64,000 bases of DNA from an uncultured Clostridia bacterium (GCA_944341075.1 CALVLV010000003.1:1-64000), one strand, 5' to 3'; shown: positions 53,815-61,696, counted from the stretch's first letter. The notes: generated from the sequence alone by a model not told the origin. Numbers and translations: made by a program.

Positions 53815-54867
53815 TTGAACCTCTCAATAATAATTCCCGTATATAACAAATCGGAATATCTGACAGAATGTATTGAAAGCGTTCAGAGACAATCACTCAA
53901 AGATAGCGAAATTATCTGTGTGGACGATGGCTCAACTGATGGGAGTGCGGAACTGGTTTCGGAATTCCAAAAAACTGATGGCCGCGTTTGCCTCATAAGA
54001 CAGCAAAATCTTGGCGCAGGTGCTGCTCGGAATGCAGGGGTCAAAGCGGCAAAGGGAGAGTATGTAGCTTTTCTCGATGCAGATGATTTTTATTCTTCCA
54101 AAGATACATTAGCTCGCATATATGCCGCGGCAAAGTCCAATAATGCACTCATTTGTGGGGGGTCGTTCTGCGAAATCCGCAGCGATGAACGCGTTATTCA
54201 ATTTGACGGCGTTATGTCGGGCAATAAATTTGACGCGGAGGGATGGGTAGATTTTAAAGACTATCAGTTCGACTATGGCTTTTACCGCTTTATTTATAAT
54301 CGTGATTTTTTGATTAAGAATAATCTGATATTCCCCGATTATCTTAGGTATCAAGATCCGCCATTCATGTTGCGCGCGTTTGATGCCGCGGGTAGGTTTT
54401 ATGCCATACCTGATGTTACATATTGCTATCGCATAAATGATTGTCCGGTCAAATGGACAACCGAAAAAGTGCTGGACTTGCTGTGCGGCATTGAGGAAAA
54501 CCTTAAATTTTCTGCCGCGCGCGGCTATGAACGGGTGCATGCGCTCAACTACTACCGTCTTTGCAATGACTTTTGCGGTGTGATAGTTGATACCGCATTA
54601 CGGAAGGACAGTACCGGTAATATACTTAAAAAGCTTGCAGATATGCAGTCGTCGGTTAATTTCGACATGATAAAATCGAGTGAACTGTTTACCGACAAGG
54701 AAAACAAATTCAGTAAGCCGCTTTCGGAGTTGATACAAAAGTTGAGCGCACAGAGCGCACGGCTGCACAGCGAAGGGTGGTTTATCAACAAAAAACTGTT
54801 TCGTGTATATACCTGGCCTGTACGTATGTTAGGGAAAGCTTTAAGAGATATAAAGCATAGGAAGTAA
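53815..54867 (+). CDS. Family 2 glycosyltransferase
   Basis: A 350-residue GT2: IIIPVYNKSEYLTECIESVQRQ, VDDGSTDGS, GAGAARNAG, FLDADDF, then a variable acceptor domain and a basic C-terminus. TTG start at 53815 with a GGAGAAGAGGAG site. Last cargo gene before the right end. It would transfer a sugar, possibly made by the fusion enzyme, to a growing glycan. Confidence 0.93.
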   Translation: MNLSIIIPVYNKSEYLTECIESVQRQSLKDSEIICVDDGSTDGSAELVSEFQKTDGRVCLIRQQNLGAGAARNAGVKAAKGEYVAFLDADDFYSSKDTLARIYAAAKSNNALICGGSFCEIRSDERVIQFDGVMSGNKFDAEGWVDFKDYQFDYGFYRFIYNRDFLIKNNLIFPDYLRYQDPPFMLRAFDAAGRFYAIPDVTYCYRINDCPVKWTTEKVLDLLCGIEENLKFSAARGYERVHALNYYRLCNDFCGVIVDTALRKDSTGNILKKLADMQSSVNFDMIKSSELFTDKENKFSKPLSELIQKLSAQSARLHSEGWFINKKLFRVYTWPVRMLGKALRDIKHRK

Positions 54868-54902
54868 AGATCACGGATATATATATTTTTTTTTGATATA
54901 AA

Positions 54903-54933
54903 CATCATGGCCGAGCATTTTCCGGCCATGATG
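54903..54933 (+). terminator. Hairpin after the last cargo gene
   Basis: 11-bp stem CATCATGGCCG/CGGCCATGATG. The tail is not T-rich on the plus strand; the A/T-rich side is upstream. The rest to 55070 shows no gene. Confidence 0.5.
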
Positions 54934-55070
54934 ATTCGTAGTGTTAAGTTTTTTGTGTAATACCTGTATGCAACTTGTCGCTGTATATTAGATTTGAAAC
55001 ACGTGTTGCAAAGTATCTGCATGTAAATTTCCGACAAGGTAATCGCATCTTTTGATTGAATAAATTTTAA

Positions 55071-55162
55071 AAATTTTGGGGCAGGATTGGGGCATAAAAT
55101 GTAATTTGCCTCAAAAAAGCCCATATAATGTAGTTGACATAGCAAAAATTACGCTATATAAT
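55071..55162 (+). promoter_or_regulatory. Right-end promoter/arm block of the island
   Basis: Twin of 42422-42514: two GGGGCA motifs, then TTGACA (55134-55139), 17-base spacer, TATAAT (55157-55162), 15 bases before the riboswitch core. It lies inside the island and would drive ribU. Confidence 0.8.
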
Positions 55163-55177
55163 GTAGCTACAATTTAA

Positions 55178-55208
55178 AGTTAGTTCTTTGGGGCGGGGTG
55201 CAATTCCC
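55178..55208 (+). repeat. attR core: right direct repeat (31 bp)
   Basis: Identical to 42649-42679 and also the functional 5' end of the FMN aptamer. Confidence 0.85.
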
Positions 55209-55336
55209 CACCGGCAGTGAGCGCGGTAGCAATAATTTGCTCATGCGTAAGTCTGCGAAGAGGCGGCGCCCTGGTGCCCTCTCCCGATACGGTGCGATTC
55301 CGTAACCGACGGTATAGTCCGGATGGTAAAAGAATT
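55178..55336 (+). promoter_or_regulatory. FMN riboswitch (RFN element) of ribU
   Basis: Conserved RFN pieces in order: GGGGCGGGGTGCAATTCCCC, ACCGGCAGTGAGCG, CTGCGAAGAGG-type internal arms, CCGATACGGTGCGATTCCGTAACCGACGG-type arm in parts, and the closing GTCCGGATGGTAAAAGAA. It should sense FMN and turn ribU off. Confidence 0.93.
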
Positions 55337-55355
55337 TTTATCAAACCGCTTTTTG

Positions 55356-55391
55356 CGCGCCCTTAATGCATATTAAGGGTGCGTTTTTTTT
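55356..55391 (+). terminator. Riboswitch expression-platform terminator
   Basis: A stem of about 12 bp (GCGCGCCCTTAAT region with ATTAAGGGTGCG, one G-U pair) followed by a run of eight T. It lies between the aptamer and ribU. Confidence 0.9.
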
Positions 55392-55447
55392 ATGCGGAGC
55401 AAAAGGACTGCTTTAAAAAATATATTTTTCAAGGAGTTCTTTTTATC

Positions 55448-56227
55448 ATGGAACGTAAAAACACTCAGTTTTTTACACCCACGCGCATTGCGGTCATCGC
55501 AATGTTCGCCACCCTTGCGGGCGTGCTGTACGCCTTCGGCTTTCCCATCAACGTGGCCTTTCCCTTCTGGCTGGAGCTCAACTTTTCAGACATTCCCGCC
55601 CTTATCGGCACGTTTGCAATGGGGCCGCTTTCTGGCGGCATAATCGTATTCGTAAAAATACTCATCAAGCTCATCATAAAGGGCACCAGCACGATGTTTG
55701 TGGGCGAGCTTGCCGACCTTGTAATAGGACTTGCGTTCGTTGTGCCCGCAGGGCTCATCTACAAAAGGCACCGCACATTCAGGGGTGCGCTTGCGGGAAT
55801 GGGAGTGGGCACGCTGTGCTCGGTGGCGCTCTCCGTGTTTGCAAACTGGCTGATACTCGTGCCGTTCTACCTTCAGCTGTTCTTTGGCGGGGATTGGAAC
55901 AGCCTTATCGCCCCCATGCAGGCGCTCTTCGGCGACGGCGTAACTCGCGAAACCTTCTATAACTTCTACCTGTGGGTATCCGTCCTGCCCTTCAACCTCA
56001 TGCGTTGCCTTATAGCTGTGCTCGTCACCCTGCCCGTCTACAAGCGCATATCCGTGCTCATAAACAGAATGAACGAAAGGTTTATGCCCAAGGCGCCCGC
56101 GGGCGGAGAGGGCGACGCTTCCGTCTGCGCCGCTACAAAAAAGCGCACCATAGTTACCGTTGCCGTGTGCGCGGGAGTGGTGCTCCTGCTGGTGGGCGGC
56201 GTGCTGTTAAGGTATTTCCTTTCGTAA
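55448..56227 (+). CDS. ribU: ECF transporter riboflavin-specific S component RibU
   Basis: A 259-residue membrane protein with six helices of the ECF S-component fold, starting TRIAVIAMFATLAGVLYAFG, then the substrate-pocket region (FWLELNFSDIPALIGTFAMGPLSGG). The N-terminus carries an AxxxA-type first helix used to bind EcfT. It is longer than usual (about 190-200) because of a basic linker and a seventh hydrophobic segment at 230-255. FMN riboswitch control supports the substrate. Start at 55448 has an AAGGAG site. Confidence 0.93.
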   Translation: MERKNTQFFTPTRIAVIAMFATLAGVLYAFGFPINVAFPFWLELNFSDIPALIGTFAMGPLSGGIIVFVKILIKLIIKGTSTMFVGELADLVIGLAFVVPAGLIYKRHRTFRGALAGMGVGTLCSVALSVFANWLILVPFYLQLFFGGDWNSLIAPMQALFGDGVTRETFYNFYLWVSVLPFNLMRCLIAVLVTLPVYKRISVLINRMNERFMPKAPAGGEGDASVCAATKKRTIVTVAVCAGVVLLLVGGVLLRYFLS

Positions 56228-56305
56228 GGTAAAAACGTGGCGTAACGTCGCGGACTAATTCGTTTTTTTTAGTAAAGTCATAAAAAAATTCAAATACCAA
56301 TTTAA

Positions 56306-56334
56306 TTGCCAAAAACTGCCGTGCGCGCTATAAT
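56306..56334 (+). promoter_or_regulatory. Promoter of tsaE giving a near-leaderless message
   Basis: TTGCCA (56306-56311), 17-base spacer, TATAAT (56329-56334). Expected start of transcription is about 56341, next to the ATG at 56343. Confidence 0.7.
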
Positions 56335-56342
56335 ATATGCGT

Positions 56343-56744
56343 ATGGCAGTTTTTATTTCACATTCGGCGGAAGAAACTTTTGAATTTGCAAAGCGGTATG
56401 CCGTCACGCTCCACGGCGGCGACGTGGTGCTGCTCGGCGGCGACATGGGTGCTGGCAAAACGGTGTTTGCCAAGGGCGTTGCCTTTGGTCTTGGCATACG
56501 GGACGAGATCACCAGCCCCACCTATGCCTATATGAACGACTACTACGGCAGACTGTACCACTACGACTGTTACCGCCTTTCTTCGGGAGCGCAGGCCGAA
56601 GCGCTCGGCCTTACCGACTATTTTTACGGCAACGGCGTGTGTCTTGTGGAGTGGGCAGAGAACATTGCTGAAGTGCTCCCCGAAAACTGCAAAAAAGTTT
56701 CGATAAAAAAGCTCGGCGAAAACGAGCGCGAAATAACGTACTGA
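56343..56744 (+). CDS. tsaE: tRNA threonylcarbamoyladenosine ATPase TsaE
   Basis: A 133-residue P-loop ATPase of the t6A37 tRNA modification complex. Walker A GGDMGAGKTVFAKGVA near 35, then ITSPTYAYMNDYYGRLYHYDCYR and LVEWAEN. Two ATGs are possible, 56337 and 56343; neither has a ribosome site, and the promoter position favours 56343 as a leaderless start. It is followed by tsaB and rimI; tsaD is not in the window. Confidence 0.95.
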   Translation: MAVFISHSAEETFEFAKRYAVTLHGGDVVLLGGDMGAGKTVFAKGVAFGLGIRDEITSPTYAYMNDYYGRLYHYDCYRLSSGAQAEALGLTDYFYGNGVCLVEWAENIAEVLPENCKKVSIKKLGENEREITY

Positions 56745-56780
56745 CCTCAGCGCTGCAGGCGCGCAAATTATGCGTTGATC

Positions 56781-56796
56781 GCGGCATATGTGCCGC
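56781..56796. repeat. Palindrome before tsaB
   Basis: GCGGCATATGTGCCGC, perfect apart from the centre, directly preceded by TTGATC (56775-56780). Confidence 0.5.
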
Positions 56797-56821
56797 TCTG
56801 TTTGATTTTTCAGGTGTTGAT

Positions 56822-57451
56822 ATGAACGATTGTCCCGTGGCAGAACAATATAAATTCCTGGCGGTGGATACCGCCTCGTCTCACCTTACGGCGCTGGCCG
56901 TCAACGGCAAAAAAGTGGCGCTGCGGTTCAATGAGGACTGCGCTCTGCGCCACTCCGTGCTGCTCATGGGCGAGGTGGAGAGGGCCATGGACGCTGTCGG
57001 CCTTGCCGCCGCCGACTGCGACTTTTTCTGTGCGGTAACGGGCCCCGGTTCGTTCACAGGCATAAGGATAGGCGTGTCCGCCGCAAAGGGCATGGCGCTG
57101 GCAACGGGCAAAAAGCTGCTGCCGCTCACCTCATTTCAGCTGATAGCATATAATGTAACTGATTGCAACGACTTTTTCGCGGTGGCAGACGCCGCCCATT
57201 CGCACTTTTATGCCTGCCGCGCGGTGCGCGGCGAACTTGGGCAGCCGCAGTATATCTCGCGCGAAGATCTGCTTGCGTACGGACTTCCGCTGTACGGCTT
57301 TCAGTCGCTCGACCTTCCCCGCTACACCTGTCTTGCGGCGGGCGAGTGCCTGCTCCCCGCGGTAAATGCGGCGCTTGAAAGGGGTATGCCCTTCGGCGGC
57401 ATGCATGCGCTGTACGTGCGCAAGTCGCAGGCGGAGGAGGGGCGCAAATGA
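56822..57451 (+). CDS. tsaB: tRNA threonylcarbamoyladenosine biosynthesis protein TsaB
   Basis: A 209-residue ASKHA-fold partner of TsaD. LAVDTASSHLTALAV at the N-terminus, CALRHSVLLMGEVERAM, and AVTGPGSFTGIRIGVSAAKGMALA are diagnostic. RBS CAGGTG. It overlaps rimI by four bases. Confidence 0.96.
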   Translation: MNDCPVAEQYKFLAVDTASSHLTALAVNGKKVALRFNEDCALRHSVLLMGEVERAMDAVGLAAADCDFFCAVTGPGSFTGIRIGVSAAKGMALATGKKLLPLTSFQLIAYNVTDCNDFFAVADAAHSHFYACRAVRGELGQPQYISREDLLAYGLPLYGFQSLDLPRYTCLAAGECLLPAVNAALERGMPFGGMHALYVRKSQAEEGRK

Positions 57452-57885
57452 CGCTCCGCCGCTGGAAGTTTGAAGATATCCTGCGCATATCCGAGCTGGA
57501 AAAACTGTGTTTTCCCAAGGAGCCGTGGAGCTACCGCCTGCTTGCCGAAAGCTTTGAAAGCGAGGGCTTTGTGGGCGTGCTCGCCGAAGAGGACGGCGAG
57601 GTGATAGGCTACGGCGGCATAACGCTTGGGTACGACACCGCCGATATAGACAACATCGCCGTTGCCGAAAATTTCCGCCGCGACGGCGTGGGCGGCGCCA
57701 TATTAGAGGCGCTTGTGGCCGCGGCAAAGAGTAGCGGCAAGGAGAGGGTGTTTTTGGAGGTGCGCGTTTCAAACGCGCCCGCCATGTCGCTGTACTTAAA
57801 GCACGGTTTTACGGGCGTATATGCCCGCCAGAGGTATTATACAGACGGCGAAGATTGCCTTGTAATGGCAAGGGAGCTGGCTTAA
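57448..57885 (+). CDS. rimI: GNAT N-acetyltransferase, RimI type
   Basis: A 145-residue GNAT enzyme. LEKLCFPKEPWSYRLLAESF near the start, and the acetyl-CoA loop VAENFRRDGVGGAILEAL, fit RimI (S18 N-terminal acetylase). LEVRVSNAPAMSLYLKHGF ends the fold. Genes order tsaB-rimI is common. RBS GGAGGAGG lies in the tsaB end. Confidence 0.94.
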   Translation: MTLRRWKFEDILRISELEKLCFPKEPWSYRLLAESFESEGFVGVLAEEDGEVIGYGGITLGYDTADIDNIAVAENFRRDGVGGAILEALVAAAKSSGKERVFLEVRVSNAPAMSLYLKHGFTGVYARQRYYTDGEDCLVMARELA

Positions 57886-57940
57886 GGCGCCGCGTGCGCC
57901 CTCGTTTTTCCCTTTATCAGGGGGCGGAAAGCCGTTGTCT

Positions 57941-57955
57941 GCGGCATATATGCGG
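57941..57955. repeat. Palindrome before the alpha/beta hydrolase
   Basis: GCGGCATATATGCGG after TTGTCT (57935-57940). Confidence 0.5.
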
Positions 57956-57960
57956 GGTAA

Positions 57961-58695
57961 ATTATCTTCACCGGAAACCTTCACATAGCCTGCACAACTT
58001 CGGGGCAGGGCAAGGATATGCTTATGCTGCACGGCTATATGTCGTGCAAAGAGAGCTTTTTTTACAGTATATCGTATTTTTCGCGCTTTTACCGCGTTAC
58101 GGCGCCCGACTTCCCCGGCTTCGGCGCGTCCTCGCCCATACCTGCCGCGTGGTCGGTTGGCGACTACGCCGCATGGCTCAAAGATTTTATCTCCGCCGCG
58201 GGAATGAAGCGGCCGCATGTAATAGCCCATTCGTTCGGCGCAAGGGTGGCAATAAAGCTCGCCGCGGCATACCCGCAGCTGTTCGGCAGAATGGTGATAA
58301 CTGGCGGCGCGGGAGTGCTGAAACCGCGCACGCGCGCGTACAGGCGCAGGGTGGCGGCATACAGGCTGGTAAAAAAGTTTGCACCCCGCCTTGCCGAAAA
58401 AAAGTTCGGCAGCGCGGAATATAAAAAACTTTGCCCGCTCATGCGCGAAAGTTACAAAAAGATAGTCAACGAAGACCTGCTTGCAGACGCGGGCAAAATT
58501 CAAATCCCCGTGCTGCTTATATACGGCGCGGAAGATACGGTAACGCCCGCCGCGGAGGAGGGGCTGGCATTTGCGCGGGCCATGCTGCACTGCCGCCTTG
58601 CCGTTATAGAGGGCGGACACTTCGCGTTTTCGCAAAATCACAACGTTTTCAACTCAACCGCCGCGCATTTTTTTGCGGGCAACGGAGATGTTTAG
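57961..58695 (+). CDS. Alpha/beta-fold hydrolase with no ordinary start codon
   Basis: A hydrolase whose first conserved strand (NLHIACTTSGQGKDMLMLHGYMS) begins before any ATG/GTG/TTG; the frame opens after a stop at 57958, so ATT 57961 or ATC 57964 would have to initiate, with GGGG just upstream. From the first ATG (58018) the protein is 225 residues and would lack strand one. Nucleophile elbow AHSFGAR near residue 85, late acid Asp in YGAEDTV, catalytic His in EGGHFAF. Directly followed by the MurF-like gene with no gap. Substrate unknown. Confidence 0.8.
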   Translation: MIFTGNLHIACTTSGQGKDMLMLHGYMSCKESFFYSISYFSRFYRVTAPDFPGFGASSPIPAAWSVGDYAAWLKDFISAAGMKRPHVIAHSFGARVAIKLAAAYPQLFGRMVITGGAGVLKPRTRAYRRRVAAYRLVKKFAPRLAEKKFGSAEYKKLCPLMRESYKKIVNEDLLADAGKIQIPVLLIYGAEDTVTPAAEEGLAFARAMLHCRLAVIEGGHFAFSQNHNVFNSTAAHFFAGNGDV

Positions 58696-60294
58696 ATGGG
58701 TATATTCATTTCGGTAGGAAGAACTGTAGAGTGCATAGTAATGGCGCTGTGTTTCGGCGCGCTGCTCACCATGTCGTCCACCAAGCTTCTGGGCGCCCTT
58801 CAGGGGTGCAACTATTCTGGCAAAAAACTGCTGCGGTGGGCGCGCAAGCGCAACAATATGTCGTTTGAAAGGCTGGCTCTTCTGGGCATGCTGTGCGCGC
58901 TCTCTTCGGCCATAGTGTCGCTCTGTTTCTCCTTTGCCGGCCAGTGGGCGGCGGTAATAGGGCTTATACCGTATGCGGTATTTTTCGGCGCGTTCATCTA
59001 TGCCGACGGCAAAATCGCCCTTCGCGTGCCCGCAGTGCGCACAAGGCGGTTCAGACGGCTTGAAGTCGTTCTGTTCTTTGTGTGCGCCGTGGCATCATAT
59101 ATTATAATAACCCTTTTAAACTTCGCGGCGGAAGCATGGGGCAAGCGGCTGTTCCTCATACTGCGCTATGTGCCTCTTGCAATACTGCCCGTGATCCTTC
59201 TGCTGCTCATATGTCTTGCCAACGCCCTTTCAAAGATATACGAGGTGCCTCACAACCGCACCTATATCAAAAGGGCAAAAGAAAAGCTCAGCTCATCCTC
59301 GCTTACGGTGGTAGGCATAACGGGCAGCTACGGCAAAACAAGCACAAAAAATATACTTGCCGCCATACTCGGCAAAAAATACAGGGTGCTAACAACGCCC
59401 CGCTCGCACAATACGCCCATAGGCATAGCGCTTGCCGTAAATGCAAACGACCTTTCATCCTTCGACGTGTTCATCGCCGAAATGGGTGCCCGCAACGTGG
59501 GCGACATAGCCGAACTGTGCGATATCTGCCCGCCCGACTATTCTCTTCTCACGGGCATATGTGCGCAGCATCTTGAAACTTTTGAAAGCATAGACAATAT
59601 AATAAAAGCCAAGGGCGAAATTCTTTCCGCCACGCGCAAAAAGGCGTTCATTGCGGGCGACTGTCGCGAGTATTTCAAAGATATCCCCTGTCCTTTTGAG
59701 TTCTGCGACTGCGTTTCCGATATACAGGCCGGCTGTGACGGAACAGACTTCACGCTCACCCTGGGCGGAGAGAGCGTGCGCGTGCATACCAGACTTCTCG
59801 GCGCGCACTGCGCGCGCAACATAGGGCTTGCCGCCCGCCTTGCCTTTGAAATGGGCGTGGGGCTTGAAGATATCGCCGCCGCAGCAGAAGAGCTTAACTT
59901 TGTGGAGCATCGCCTGCAGCTTACGCAGTCCAACGGCATAAATATTTTAGACGACGGCTACAATGCCAACATAAAGGGCGCGCGCGCCGCGCTGGAGGTA
60001 TTGCGCGCCTTCCCCGGCAGAAAGCTTATCGTAACGCCGGGCATTGTGGAGCTGGGCATACTCGAAGAGCAGGAAAACAGGCAGTTCGGCGGCCTGCTCG
60101 CCGGGTTAAACCTGGTGATATTGGTGGGCGATACGCTTGTCTCCCCCGTAAAGGAGGGGTACCTTGAGGCGGGCGGCGACCCCGAAAAACTGCTGGTGCG
60201 CGAAACGCTCAAGGACGCCCAGGCCGAACTAAAAAAAGTGCTGGAGCGCGGCGATACTGTGCTGTTTTTAAACGACCTGCCCGATATCTATTGA
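58696..60294 (+). CDS. Membrane-anchored MurF-like Mur ligase
   Basis: A 532-residue protein. About five membrane helices fill residues 9-176, replacing the usual N-terminal UDP-binding domain of MurF. The Mur ligase catalytic part follows: GITGSYGKTSTKN P-loop near 208, PRSHNTPIGIAL, EMGARNVGDIA, and VEHRLQLTQSNGINILDDGYNAN at the C-domain. It joins peptide or amino acid to a carrier in cell wall or a related polymer. ddl homologue follows, which supports peptidoglycan-type work. Confidence 0.85.
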   Translation: MGIFISVGRTVECIVMALCFGALLTMSSTKLLGALQGCNYSGKKLLRWARKRNNMSFERLALLGMLCALSSAIVSLCFSFAGQWAAVIGLIPYAVFFGAFIYADGKIALRVPAVRTRRFRRLEVVLFFVCAVASYIIITLLNFAAEAWGKRLFLILRYVPLAILPVILLLLICLANALSKIYEVPHNRTYIKRAKEKLSSSSLTVVGITGSYGKTSTKNILAAILGKKYRVLTTPRSHNTPIGIALAVNANDLSSFDVFIAEMGARNVGDIAELCDICPPDYSLLTGICAQHLETFESIDNIIKAKGEILSATRKKAFIAGDCREYFKDIPCPFEFCDCVSDIQAGCDGTDFTLTLGGESVRVHTRLLGAHCARNIGLAARLAFEMGVGLEDIAAAAEELNFVEHRLQLTQSNGINILDDGYNANIKGARAALEVLRAFPGRKLIVTPGIVELGILEEQENRQFGGLLAGLNLVILVGDTLVSPVKEGYLEAGGDPEKLLVRETLKDAQAELKKVLERGDTVLFLNDLPDIY

Positions 60295-60371
60295 TTTTGG
60301 CCTGTACACTTTGGCAAGCCGCCGCGCCTGCGGCGCGGCGGCCTGTAAACAGAACATATCGGCCCGTAAAT

Positions 60372-60386
60372 CGGGCATATATGCGT
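60372..60386. repeat. Palindrome-like GGGCATATATGCG before ddl
   Basis: A partial copy of the short palindrome in the 60295-60490 gap. Confidence 0.35.
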
Positions 60387-60490
60387 ATAAAATCAAAAAT
60401 ATATATCAGATATTATTTGTGTGCGCCGCCCTTCCGGTGCGTGTGCATGCCGTTCACCAAAGCAAAAAATAATGCGGAGGTGATTTTTTT

Positions 60491-61588
60491 ATGTTCAAAG
60501 GCGCTATAGCCGTACTGTTCGGCGGGGCTTCCAACGAAAGCGAAATTTCTGTTATCACTGGCACCATGTGCGCAAACGTGCTGAAGAGCGGCGGGGCAGA
60601 TGTATTGCCCGTGTATATATCCCCTTCCGGCCGCTTTTACTGCGGCAAAGAACTTGCCGACATAGAGGTGTTCAGGCGGGCGGAGGAGCTTAAAAGCCCG
60701 CGCTGTTTTATAGCCGAAGGCGGCGCATATGTTTTGGGCAGGCGCGGCAAAATAAAAAAATTCCTGCCAATATATGCCGCGATCAACTGCTGTCACGGCG
60801 GCCTTGGCGAGGGCGGCGGCGCGGGCGGGCTGTTCGCCCTGTGCGGTATCCCCATGGCGGGCGGCGACATCTTCGGCGGCGCGGCCTTTTTAGATAAGTG
60901 CCTTTCAAAGGTGGTGCTCGGCGGGCTCGGCGTGCCCGTCCTGCCGTATGCGGAGGTGCGTTCGGAAGGCGATATCCCCGCGGCGATCCAAAAGACTGGC
61001 TTCCCCGCCATAATTAAGCCTGCTCGCCTGGGCTCCAGCATAGGCATAGCCCGCGCAGACGACGAAGGACAGTTCCGTGCCGCCGTTCAGGCCGCGCTGT
61101 GTTACGACGACAAGGTGCTGTGCGAACGGTGCGTGCTCTCCCGCAGGGAGATAAACTGCGCCGCTTACTTTTACGGCGGCGAGGTGTTTGTATCGGAGTG
61201 TGAAGAGGCCATATCTTCGGGCGGATTGCTGTCGTTCGACGATAAGTATTCGGGCGGCGGCAGGTCGGTCATACCTGCAGCTATCGGCGGCGAACTCACA
61301 AAAAAAATAAAGGATACCGTTTCGGCGGTATATTCAGAACTCGGCCTGCGCGGCATTGTGCGATTCGACTTTCTGCTCGAAGGCGACAGGGTGTGGCTGA
61401 GCGAGGTGAACACCGTTCCCGGCTCGCTGGCATGGTACCTGTTTGCACCGTCCTTCAAAAAATTTTTCCCCGTGCTTGAAAAGGTCATTTTGCAGGCCGT
61501 TGCCGACCGCGACGCCGCGCGCGGCAAAACGCTGCTTAAAACGGGCATACTTGCCGCCCTGCCCGCGGGCGGGCCAAAGGCAAAATAA
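60491..61588 (+). CDS. ddl: D-alanine-D-alanine ligase homologue
   Basis: A 365-residue ATP-grasp enzyme. FGGASNESEISVITG at the start, HGGLGEGGGAGGLFALCGIP, ATP-binding FPAIIKPARLGSSIGI, and the end RFDFLLEGDRVWLSEVNTVPGSLA with the Mg-binding Glu-Asn pair. It would make D-Ala-D-Ala or a D-Ala depsipeptide. RBS GGAGGTGA. Functional partner of the MurF-like gene. Confidence 0.95.
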   Translation: MFKGAIAVLFGGASNESEISVITGTMCANVLKSGGADVLPVYISPSGRFYCGKELADIEVFRRAEELKSPRCFIAEGGAYVLGRRGKIKKFLPIYAAINCCHGGLGEGGGAGGLFALCGIPMAGGDIFGGAAFLDKCLSKVVLGGLGVPVLPYAEVRSEGDIPAAIQKTGFPAIIKPARLGSSIGIARADDEGQFRAAVQAALCYDDKVLCERCVLSRREINCAAYFYGGEVFVSECEEAISSGGLLSFDDKYSGGGRSVIPAAIGGELTKKIKDTVSAVYSELGLRGIVRFDFLLEGDRVWLSEVNTVPGSLAWYLFAPSFKKFFPVLEKVILQAVADRDAARGKTLLKTGILAALPAGGPKAK

Positions 61589-61613
61589 TATGTAGTGCAA
61601 ATCAATTTATAAA

Positions 61614-61659
61614 GCGCGCAAAAGGCGGGGCGGCAATGTCGGCCCCGCCTTTTGCGCGC
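61614..61659. terminator. 18-bp hairpin after ddl
   Basis: GCGCGCAAAAGGCGGGGC pairs perfectly across a ten-base loop. There is no T-run after it, but internal A/T in the stem may act. Confidence 0.6.
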
Positions 61660-61666
61660 CATTCGT

Positions 61667-61696
61667 TTGACAAAGTGCCACCTTAAAATATATAAT
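61667..61696 (+). promoter_or_regulatory. Promoter of icd
   Basis: TTGACA (61667-61672), 18-base spacer, TATAAT (61691-61696). Confidence 0.8.

Larger units (their letters stand above)
42649..55208. mobile_element. Integrated genomic island in the FMN riboswitch of ribU
   Basis: About 12.6 kb bounded by 31-bp direct repeats, with a tyrosine integrase just inside the left end. It contains a sigma-like regulator, a hairpin-rich noncoding kilobase, an altered serine recombinase and a sugar/glycosyltransferase module. No conjugation or phage structural gene is seen. Part of the cargo (47931-51260) is much richer in A+T than the host. The right end restores the aptamer together with a consensus promoter. 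Confidence 0.85.

Noticed and set aside
42649..55208. Prophage or conjugative element
   Set aside because: No capsid, portal, terminase, relaxase, coupling protein or type IV secretion gene can be seen; only integration and cargo genes.
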